From: Bacteroidota bacterium
Lineage (GTDB): Bacteria > Bacteroidota > Bacteroidia > Flavobacteriales > Flavobacteriaceae
Assembly: GCA_022601215.1 (NCBI GenBank)
Contig: JAHZIZ010000216.1
Coordinates: 1-22,885 of the forward strand
Direction of reading: 5' to 3'
Length of the DNA: 22,885 nucleotides
Below the pieces are notes generated by a model. It did not search any database. It was not told where the DNA came from and worked only from the letters and a program-made list of their open reading frames with translations. The stretch's first letter is position 1, and each line of letters opens with the position of its first letter. The translations under genes and the position numbers were made by a program. This document shows positions 16,530-22,885 of the stretch, piece after piece.

Positions 16530-18797
16530 ATGCTCTCGGCGAAATGCAAAGAAGTTGTCCCAACACAAATGAGACCCGACCAAGAACAAACGTTACGGGT
16601 TGAACTCTTACTAAGCAAGGCATACGAATTACGTGGAAGTGATCTTACACAAAGTATAGCTCTTGCAAAGGAAGCACTAGAGTCCAGCCAGCAACTCAAA
16701 GACCTTTCTCTAACAGGCAAAAGCCTGAGTAGACTCTCTTTATTCTATATGATCAATGGTGAGCATCAAACCTCTGTTGAGCTTTCTCAAAAGGCAATCA
16801 ATTGTTTTGAAGAACTTGATGATGACCTTGGAATTGCGGATGCCAAATATAATTTGGGCGGTGTTTATTACAAGACAGACAACTATCATTTAGGTATGGT
16901 TTATTTGTTAGATTGTCTTCGTATCTACAAAAAACACAAAGATTACCATAATGAATCCAGAACTCAAAAATCCCTAGGCGCAGTATACCAAATCTTAGGA
17001 GATCTAAATAGCGCGAAAGAGGCATATGAAGGCGCAATAGCAGCCGCAATTTCTGTCCAAAATAAAAACCTAGAATCCAATGCCTACAATCCGCTTTCCG
17101 GAATCTTATTAAAAATGAATGAGGTCAATGAAGCGCTTACAATGATTGAACGATCCATTGCTATAAAAAAACAAACCGGTGACATAAGGGGGTTGGCATT
17201 CGCTATCGATGGTCGAGGAAAAATACACCTACACCTGCAACAGTTTGAACAAGCCGAAAAAGATTTATACCAATCGCTAGACATTCATAAAAAATTTCAG
17301 GAACATCTGGGTACCGCTATGGCCCTGCATAAAATTGCACTTATGTGGAAGATGAGAGGGAAAGTAAAAAAGGCAAAAACAATCCTGAAGTCAGCAATTC
17401 CCTTTAGTGACTCCCATCATTTGTCCCTCTTTATATACAAATGTAACTACCTCCTTTACAGCATATACAAAGAAGAAGGAAAACGAAGGAAAGCATTATC
17501 ATACTTAGAAAAGTACCTCGAAGCTAAGGACAACGCCATTAACTCTCAGACACTTAAAATCATTGAGAATTATGAGTTAATCTCTCGCATGAAAACGTTA
17601 GAACAGCGAGCGACAATGGAGCAGCAAAAGGCCGAGATAATTATCAAACAAAAAGAAGTTGAACAATCTGCCCAACTGCGTCAAGAGTTTTTATCGGCCG
17701 TTAGCCATGAGATAAGAACCCCACTAAATGCGGTTACAAGTATAGTCTCGTTATTAGAAGAACGTTCGAGCGACGCCGAAAAAGAATTACTTACCTCACT
17801 TCAATTTTCGGCAAAAAATCTAATGAGAATTATCAATGACATTTTAGACTTTTCTAAGCTTGAATCCAATAAAATGAAATTGGACAAACACCCAGTTGCG
17901 TTTAAAGAACTTCTTGGTAATATACATCGAACCTACGATGGTTTAGCTCGAGAAAAAGGTATAGACCTTGTTCTAAACATTCGAAACGATGTGTATAATT
18001 ATTATAGTGTTGACGAAACAAAACTATTCCAAATTCTAGGAAACTTAATTAGCAATGCCGTGAAATTCACTGAGGAAGGATCTGTCACTATCGAAGTTGC
18101 CAATCAAAAAACCAATAAGCATACAGATACCATTTGTTTCAAGATTATTGACACGGGTGTTGGAATTCCAGATAATGAAAAAACAAGATTATTTGAGAGT
18201 TTCTATATGCCAAAATCGGTAATGACAAGAAGAGACGGAGGAACTGGATTAGGATTAGCCATTGTAAAGAAATTGGTCGAATTACACGGTAGTACTATTA
18301 ATATAGATAGCGTTGAAGGGAAAGGATCAAACTTCTATTTTAATATAAAACTTGCGCGATCTAGCCCACCTATTAAAGTGAATCACAAAACTTCAGAAAA
18401 ACTAGTTGGGAAAACAGCCATACTTGCTGAAGACAATGAAATTAATGCTCTAGTCATGCGAAGAATTCTAGAAAAATGGGGGATGAAAATTAAACGAGTT
18501 GCCAATGGCAAGGATGCTACAACCATCTCATCAACGCAAAAAGTAGATTTCATATTAATGGATATTCATATGCCTCAGCTCAATGGATTTGATGCAACCA
18601 AGCGTATTCGCACGGAAGAAAACCCCAATAAACTAACTCCAATTTTTGCATTAACCGCAGACATAACTGCCATTAACAATGAAGAATACGAAAAGTATTT
18701 TGATGGTTTTCTCTGGAAGCCACTTCAAATAGAACGTCTTTTTGAAACCTTGGTCAGGATTTCAGAAACAGAGAAATCTCCGATCCCATATCTCTAA
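16530..18797 (+). CDS. Soluble TPR hybrid histidine kinase / response regulator
   Basis: A 755-residue signalling protein with no signal peptide or membrane helix, so probably cytoplasmic. The N-terminal part (about 20-335) is a run of TPR repeats (for example YNLGGVYYKTDNYHLGMVYL). A coiled coil (about 340-385) leads to a HisKA domain with H393 in SHEIRTPLN. The HATPase domain has the N-box around N505-N509 (GNLISNAVKF), DTGVGIP (541-547) and GTGLGL (571-576). A receiver domain ends the protein, with the acidic pair E634/D635, phospho-acceptor D678 (LMDIHMP), T709 and K730. The acceptor of any onward phosphotransfer is not adjacent. An ATG at 16569 (Met14) is an alternative start. The stop lies 3 nt from the convergent rsmG stop. 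Confidence 0.92.
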   Translation: MLSAKCKEVVPTQMRPDQEQTLRVELLLSKAYELRGSDLTQSIALAKEALESSQQLKDLSLTGKSLSRLSLFYMINGEHQTSVELSQKAINCFEELDDDLGIADAKYNLGGVYYKTDNYHLGMVYLLDCLRIYKKHKDYHNESRTQKSLGAVYQILGDLNSAKEAYEGAIAAAISVQNKNLESNAYNPLSGILLKMNEVNEALTMIERSIAIKKQTGDIRGLAFAIDGRGKIHLHLQQFEQAEKDLYQSLDIHKKFQEHLGTAMALHKIALMWKMRGKVKKAKTILKSAIPFSDSHHLSLFIYKCNYLLYSIYKEEGKRRKALSYLEKYLEAKDNAINSQTLKIIENYELISRMKTLEQRATMEQQKAEIIIKQKEVEQSAQLRQEFLSAVSHEIRTPLNAVTSIVSLLEERSSDAEKELLTSLQFSAKNLMRIINDILDFSKLESNKMKLDKHPVAFKELLGNIHRTYDGLAREKGIDLVLNIRNDVYNYYSVDETKLFQILGNLISNAVKFTEEGSVTIEVANQKTNKHTDTICFKIIDTGVGIPDNEKTRLFESFYMPKSVMTRRDGGTGLGLAIVKKLVELHGSTINIDSVEGKGSNFYFNIKLARSSPPIKVNHKTSEKLVGKTAILAEDNEINALVMRRILEKWGMKIKRVANGKDATTISSTQKVDFILMDIHMPQLNGFDATKRIRTEENPNKLTPIFALTADITAINNEEYEKYFDGFLWKPLQIERLFETLVRISETEKSPIPYL

Positions 18798-18800
18798 GTA

Positions 18801-19430
18801 TTACCCTCTAAATTTTATAGGGAGGTGCACCACGGTTTTTGTTTCGAAAAAATCCTCATCAAAATAATTCGCTAGCGGATAAACTGTCGCCTTTGGAAAT
18901 GCCGAAAGTTCTTCGGTTAAATCACCTCCTTTAAGATATAAAATTCCATTTTTAAGCTCGTGCTTGCTCTTTTTAGCCACCTTTCCCTTAATCCAGTGTA
19001 CAAAGGTCTCCATTTGAGCCACAGCACGACTTACAATAAAATCATATTGATCATTAATTGTTTCTACTCGTGCATTTGTAACCTTCACATTTTCAAGTTC
19101 CAGACCACTTTTAACTTCCTCTACCACCTTTATTTTTTTTCCGATACTATCTACTAAATGAAATTGTGTTTCAGGAAATAGGATAGCCAAAGGAATACCT
19201 GGAAAGCCACCACCAGTGCCAACATCCATCACTTTAGCGCCTGGCAAAAAGGACTGTGTTTTTGCAATACCTAAGGAGTGTAACACGTGACGAATATATA
19301 ATTCATCAATGTCTTTCCTAGAGACAACATTAATTTTCAAATTCCAATCCTTGTATAATGTTTCCAACAATCTAAACTGCTCTTGCTGAGTTTCTGAAAG
19401 GTTAGGAAAGTATTTTTCTATTAATTCCAT
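18801..19430 (-). CDS. rsmG: 16S rRNA (guanine-527-N7)-methyltransferase
   Basis: SAM-dependent methyltransferase that modifies G527 of 16S rRNA. At 209 residues it has the family length. It shows NLKINVVSRKD (30-40), the SAM-binding VMDVGTGGGFPGIPLAI (67-83), an acidic residue after the second strand (D94 in HLVDS) and SRAVA (134-138). It is transcribed alone and ends 3 nt from the hybrid kinase stop. Confidence 0.96.
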   Translation of the reverse strand: MELIEKYFPNLSETQQEQFRLLETLYKDWNLKINVVSRKDIDELYIRHVLHSLGIAKTQSFLPGAKVMDVGTGGGFPGIPLAILFPETQFHLVDSIGKKIKVVEEVKSGLELENVKVTNARVETINDQYDFIVSRAVAQMETFVHWIKGKVAKKSKHELKNGILYLKGGDLTEELSAFPKATVYPLANYFDEDFFETKTVVHLPIKFRG

Positions 19431-19446
19431 AGTGAGTTATCAATTG

Positions 19447-19454
19447 CAAAAGTA
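19447..19454 (-). promoter_or_regulatory. -7 box of the rsmG promoter
   Basis: Minus strand TACTTTTG matches TAnnTTTG exactly and sits 16 nt before the rsmG ATG, so the leader would be only about 10-12 nt. The best -33 candidate is TTTC (19480-19477) with a 22-nt spacer. Confidence 0.5.
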
Positions 19455-19558
19455 GGATATCTTTCATAAATTTTAAGAAAACCCGCAACTCTATTAAGCA
19501 TAAGATGCGTATTTTAGCGTTTTCGTTTTTAGGACATCAATATTAAAAACAACAAACC

Positions 19559-20659
19559 GTGAATACACCGCAAATCAACTTCTCAAGAACAGACTCTGCA
19601 AAGTTCTTTAGAACCCTAAACAAAAGAGTCAATAGTTACTTCAAAGAAAACAATATTTCACGAAATGGAAACTGGCGATTACACCTTAAAACAGTCGTTA
19701 TGTTTAGCTTGTATTTAGCTCCTTATTTCATCCTCATGAATGTTGACCTTCCAGGTTGGGCTCAATTGCTACTCACTCTCGTTATGGGTGTAGGTATGGC
19801 TGGTGTAGGAATGAACGTGATGCACGATGCCAATCACGGCGCTTATTCTTCCAAGAAATGGGTAAACAAAATAATGGGAGGAAGTATGTATATCTTAGCT
19901 GGAAACGTCTATAACTGGCAAGTTCAGCATAATGTGTTACATCATACCTACACGAATATTCATGGACATGATGAGGATTTAGACGCTGGTAGAATCCTGC
20001 GCTTTTCTAAGCACGGAAAATGGCATCCTTTGCACAAATTCCAACACCTATATAGTATTTTCTTTTATGGATTACTCACGATCAATTGGGTAATTACATC
20101 GGACTTTTTACAAACCAAACGATACCTTGCGCAAAAGCTATCTTACGGCAAACTCCCTTCTCCATTAAAACAATGGAGTACCTTGATTATCGCTAAGGTT
20201 ATTTATGCCGTTATTTGGATTGTTGTTCCATTGCTGTTTTTCAACATTGCTTGGTGGAAGATACTAATTGGATTCTTCCTGATGCATTATGTTGCTGGGC
20301 TTATTCTCAGTGTCGTATTTCAATTGGCTCATGTTGTAGAAGAAGCAGACACCTATTTACCGGATCCTTCTGGTACAATGAAAAATACTTGGGCGATTCA
20401 TCAATTATTTACCACGGTAAATTTCTCAACAAAAAACCCTATCATGAATTGGTTTACTGGCGGGTTAAATCATCAAGTAGAGCACCATATTTTCCCAAAT
20501 ATTAGCCACGTGCATTATACTAAAATTTCTAAAATTGTAAAAAATACAGCCAAGGAATTTAACTTACCTTACCATGAATACAAAACGACCCGTAAGGCAG
20601 TTATAGCACATTTTAAACATCTAAAACAAATGGGGACAAACCCCGCTCTTACCACCTAA
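19559..20659 (+). CDS. Membrane fatty acid (acyl-lipid) desaturase
   Basis: A di-iron integral membrane desaturase that introduces a double bond into fatty acyl chains. The 366 residues carry the three histidine boxes: HDANH (89-93), HNVLHH (124-129) and HQVEHH (305-310). The last is of the QxxHH type seen in front-end/delta-6-like and many bacterial acyl-lipid desaturases. Hydrophobic segments lie at about 45-60, 67-87, 168-180 and 210-256. No cytochrome b5 domain is fused. The start is GTG at 19559, since the next in-frame ATG (Met48) is inside the first helix; no Shine-Dalgarno is visible. The aminotransferase gene starts 7 nt after the stop, so the two are probably co-transcribed. Regiospecificity cannot be read from the sequence. 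Confidence 0.92.
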   Translation: MNTPQINFSRTDSAKFFRTLNKRVNSYFKENNISRNGNWRLHLKTVVMFSLYLAPYFILMNVDLPGWAQLLLTLVMGVGMAGVGMNVMHDANHGAYSSKKWVNKIMGGSMYILAGNVYNWQVQHNVLHHTYTNIHGHDEDLDAGRILRFSKHGKWHPLHKFQHLYSIFFYGLLTINWVITSDFLQTKRYLAQKLSYGKLPSPLKQWSTLIIAKVIYAVIWIVVPLLFFNIAWWKILIGFFLMHYVAGLILSVVFQLAHVVEEADTYLPDPSGTMKNTWAIHQLFTTVNFSTKNPIMNWFTGGLNHQVEHHIFPNISHVHYTKISKIVKNTAKEFNLPYHEYKTTRKAVIAHFKHLKQMGTNPALTT

Positions 20660-20666
20660 CGCTACT

Positions 20667-21854
20667 ATGAATCCAAAACTATCTAACCGTGTCAACCAAA
20701 TGGCTACTTCTGCTACTTTGGCCATGGCAGCCAAAGCCAGAGAATTAAGAGAACAAGGAAAAGATATTATTGGTTTAAGTCTAGGAGAACCTGACTTTAC
20801 CGTACCTAATTTCGTTAAAAATGCCGCGATCCAAGCTGTAAAAGACGACTATCACTCCTATACACCCGTTGATGGCTATGGTGATTTAAAGCAGGCCATT
20901 ATCACTAAATTTCAGCGAGATAACAAACTAACTTATACCGCAAGCCAAATTGTAGTATCTACTGGAGCTAAGCAGTCCCTTGCTAACTTAGCACAAGTGC
21001 TCCTCAATGAAGGGGATGAAGTGTTGCTGCCAGCGCCTTATTGGGTAAGTTATAGCGACATAAGTAAAGTAGCTGGTGGTATTCCTGTTGAAATCCCTAC
21101 TTCGATTAACAGTGACTTTAAAGTGACCCCCGAAGCGTTAGAAGCAGCCATTACTCCTAAGACGAAATTGATGATCTACAGCTCACCTTGCAATCCAAGC
21201 GGATCTGTTTACTCTAAAGCTGAATTAAGAGCATTGGCAGACGTGTTAGTAAAACACCCAAATATCATTGTAGTTAGTGATGAAATATATGAGCACATTA
21301 ACTACACCGAAGGTCATGTCTCTATGGCTGGATTTCCAGACATGTATGACCGTACGGTAACCGTTAATGGTGTATCAAAAGCATTCTCTATGACGGGATG
21401 GCGAATTGGATACATAGGAGCACCTGAATATATCGCACGGGCCTGTAATAAAATGCAAGGACAAGTGACAAGTGGTGCTAATTGTATTGCACAGCGAGCT
21501 ACTATCGCTGCCTTGCAAGCACAGCCTAGTGAAATACAATACATGATTGACGCCTTCAAAGAACGAAGGACTCTTATTTTAGGGTTACTTGCCGAGATCC
21601 CTGGAATTAAAGCAAACGAACCTGATGGTGCTTTTTATGTTTTTCCAGATATTTCTTATTACTTCGGAAAAACCCTTCGAGGTAAAACTATTGATAATGC
21701 TGGAGATTTTGCCTTGTACCTTCTTGAAGAAGCAAATGTTGCGACAGTAACTGGACAGGCTTTTGGAGACCCAAGTTGCATCCGAATTAGCTATGCAGCT
21801 TCCGAAGAAGACATTAAAGAAGCGTTACGACGAATTAAAGAAGCGTTAGCATAA
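20667..21854 (+). CDS. PLP-dependent aminotransferase, aspartate aminotransferase type (class I, subgroup Ib)
   Basis: Fold-type I aminotransferase of 395 residues; the closest family by eye is aspartate aminotransferase, some members of which also use prephenate. Visible features: LSLGEPDF (37-44), STGAKQ (98-103), CNPSG with N176, SDEIYEH with D205 and Y208, the PLP-lysine K238 in GVSKAFSMTGWRIGY, R246, and R373 (CIRISYA), expected to bind the substrate alpha-carboxylate. It is cytoplasmic, with a normal start and length. It follows the desaturase by 7 nt; the link between the two functions is not obvious. Confidence 0.93.
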   Translation: MNPKLSNRVNQMATSATLAMAAKARELREQGKDIIGLSLGEPDFTVPNFVKNAAIQAVKDDYHSYTPVDGYGDLKQAIITKFQRDNKLTYTASQIVVSTGAKQSLANLAQVLLNEGDEVLLPAPYWVSYSDISKVAGGIPVEIPTSINSDFKVTPEALEAAITPKTKLMIYSSPCNPSGSVYSKAELRALADVLVKHPNIIVVSDEIYEHINYTEGHVSMAGFPDMYDRTVTVNGVSKAFSMTGWRIGYIGAPEYIARACNKMQGQVTSGANCIAQRATIAALQAQPSEIQYMIDAFKERRTLILGLLAEIPGIKANEPDGAFYVFPDISYYFGKTLRGKTIDNAGDFALYLLEEANVATVTGQAFGDPSCIRISYAASEEDIKEALRRIKEALA

Positions 21855-21952
21855 TACTAGCTCGATATAAACATTTCAGACATATTTCAGAAGTACCCCG
21901 ATGCATTATTGTAAAGAAACCAAATAGCGTAAACGGTATAAAATTATAGCGT

Positions 21953-21984
21953 TAATTTTGGCTTAGGAAATTTATGTACTTTTA
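21953..21984 (+). promoter_or_regulatory. Candidate promoter(s) of the double OmpA-like gene
   Basis: Two overlapping readings exist. TTTG (21957-21960) with a 16-nt spacer and TACTTTTA (21977-21984) would start transcription near 21989, about 16 nt before the GTG. Alternatively TAATTTTG (21953-21960) is itself a perfect TAnnTTTG, but without a visible -33 element. The upstream stretch (21855-21952) holds no clear terminator for the aminotransferase. Confidence 0.4.
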
Positions 21985-22004
21985 AGGTATATAAATTTCA
22001 ATCT

Positions 22005-22820
22005 GTGAAATCGCTTGCACTTCTTGTTATATTTACTTGCACATTCCTTACCATCCATGCTCAGGAAAAGAAGTTTTCACTCTATTACGACAACGATCAA
22101 CACCAACTAACAGCCGCACACCAAACTCTTTTAGACAGCTTAAAAAGGCTACCTAATAAAGATAGTTTAGATGTTCATATAAAGGGATACACAAACAGCA
22201 TTGGCGCCACTGAATACAATCTTGAGTTATCTAGAAAAAGAGCCGAATATGTCAAAGAAGAACTTAGGGCATTTACGATCATTTCTACCAAAGGTTTTGG
22301 AGAGCTAAAAGGCGCGCACGCCAACAATAGACGTGTAGATGTATTTGTTCATTTAAAACGAGACCATATTGCCATTGTAGGAGAAATCATTGAAGCACCC
22401 ATTGAAGAACTAACCGAAGTGTCCGTTGCTCGTATTGATTTGGAAAACCCGAAAAAAGGAGACAAAATTACATTAGAGGGAATTTTCTTTTATGAAAACA
22501 GAGATGTAATCAGAGACGAAAGCAAAGATGCACTTAATGCCTTAGTTAAGTACCTAAAGAAAAATCCTGATGTAAAATTTAAACTCATCGGGCATATTTG
22601 TTGTGGTGATCCAATGAAACCTTATAAGGATCATAAAAACCTTCGAACTGGTAAAGACAACCTGTCTGAAGCCAGAGCCCAAGCCCTACATAACTATTTA
22701 GCTAAACAAGGTATTGCACAAAGACGTATGCGATATTTTGGAATGGCCTTTAGACAATCTACTGGCAAAGGAGATGAATTTGATCGCAGGGTAGAGATAG
22801 AAATAACTTCAACTGATTAA
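22005..22820 (+). CDS. Periplasmic protein with two OmpA-like domains
   Basis: The 271 residues start at GTG with a signal peptide (MKSLALLVIFTCTFLTIHA, then Q). There is no lipobox and no beta-barrel. Domain 1 (about 24-117) has GYTNSIGATEYNLELSRKRA (61-80) and ANNRRVDV. Domain 2 (about 155-268) has IGHICCG (195-201), NLSEARAQAL (219-228) and DRRVEIEI. In OmpA the Asp of GYTD binds diaminopimelate: here domain 1 has Asn64 and domain 2 has Cys199 at that place, while the later Arg of the LSxxRA motif is kept (R79, R224). Peptidoglycan binding is therefore uncertain. The stop lies 3 nt from the stop of the convergent gene at the right edge. Confidence 0.88.
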   Translation: MKSLALLVIFTCTFLTIHAQEKKFSLYYDNDQHQLTAAHQTLLDSLKRLPNKDSLDVHIKGYTNSIGATEYNLELSRKRAEYVKEELRAFTIISTKGFGELKGAHANNRRVDVFVHLKRDHIAIVGEIIEAPIEELTEVSVARIDLENPKKGDKITLEGIFFYENRDVIRDESKDALNALVKYLKKNPDVKFKLIGHICCGDPMKPYKDHKNLRTGKDNLSEARAQALHNYLAKQGIAQRRMRYFGMAFRQSTGKGDEFDRRVEIEITSTD

Positions 22821-22823
22821 TCA

Positions 22824-22885
22824 CTATCGATTCCTCCAAAAGAAGGGCGTGATTAATATTAGGACCGTAAACAATTCTAAACGCC
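22824..22885 (-). CDS. C-terminal end of a probable TrkH-type K+ uptake protein (partial)
   Basis: On the minus strand one frame enters from the right edge and ends at a TAG (22826-22824), encoding RLELFTVLILITPFFWRNR. From memory, the C-terminus of TrkH/KtrB potassium transporters typically reads G-R-L-E-[IL]-[FY]-T-V-L-x-L-x-[TS]-P-x-F-W-[RK], which fits well. Only 19 codons are visible, so the call rests on this tail alone. It is convergent with the OmpA-like gene. Confidence 0.6.
   Translation of the reverse strand, partial: RLELFTVLILITPFFWRNR

Noticed and set aside
16415..16720. Minus-strand ORF of 101 codons at the start of the kinase gene
   Set aside because: It is antisense to the TPR region, with a Ser/Cys/Leu-rich product typical of shadow frames and no promoter.
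21871..21890. Short direct repeat ATTTCAGA ... ATTTCAGA after the aminotransferase gene
   Set aside because: Eight bases repeated once in an AT-rich gap is within chance, and it forms no hairpin.
22821..22885. A frame on the minus strand ending in RPSFGGIDSD
   Set aside because: It is interrupted by in-frame stops just upstream, whereas the neighbouring frame is open to the edge and fits a TrkH C-terminus.

Overview
The window looks like chromosomal DNA from a member of the Flavobacteriaceae (phylum Bacteroidota). The signs are low GC, intergenic -7 boxes close to TAnnTTTG, hardly any Shine-Dalgarno sites, a type IX secretion system (T9SS) plug protein (DUF5103), a DUF3667 protein, an M36 metalloprotease with T9SS-style adhesive domains, and a complete Na+-translocating NADH:quinone reductase (Na+-NQR), common in marine flavobacteria. 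No mobile element, tRNA, rRNA or CRISPR array was seen.

Layout. Positions 1-3347 (minus): a secreted M36 (fungalysin-type) metalloprotease of more than 1,100 residues whose C-terminus lies off the left edge. A promoter-like element with a perfect 14-bp palindrome sits upstream. Positions 3498-9614 (minus): the operon nqrABCDEF, read A to F from right to left, closed by an intrinsic terminator. Diverging from nqrA on the plus strand is a tight cluster of T9SS plug, DUF3667 membrane protein and apaG (9808-12692). Its end overlaps, tail to tail, a minus-strand pair: an NRDE (TANGO2-like) gene followed by a DUF6695-like gene with a possible permuted papain fold (12661-14384). Then come pruA (P5C dehydrogenase, 14515-16140) with a strong terminator, a stretch of about 330 bp without a gene, and a soluble TPR hybrid histidine kinase (16530-18797). 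This is tail to tail with rsmG (18801-19430, minus). The right end holds a fatty acid desaturase and a PLP aminotransferase in one probable operon, a periplasmic protein with two OmpA-like domains, and, at the very edge, the last 19 codons of what looks like a TrkH-type K+ transporter on the minus strand.

How the genes fit together. Most are housekeeping: respiratory Na+ pumping (Nqr), amino acid catabolism (PruA, aminotransferase), lipid unsaturation, rRNA methylation and cell envelope. Two bear on T9SS: the plug protein of the SprA translocon and the M36 protease, which is probably T9SS cargo. Several genes have no firm function: the NRDE/DUF6695 pair, DUF3667 and the double OmpA-like protein.

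I did not find a clear, previously undescribed multi-gene system. The best leads are the translationally coupled NRDE/DUF6695 pair, the non-canonical flavinylation motifs in NqrB and NqrC, the operator-like palindrome before the protease gene, and the OmpA-like domains that lack the usual peptidoglycan-binding aspartate. Family names come from recognising motifs by eye, with no database search.
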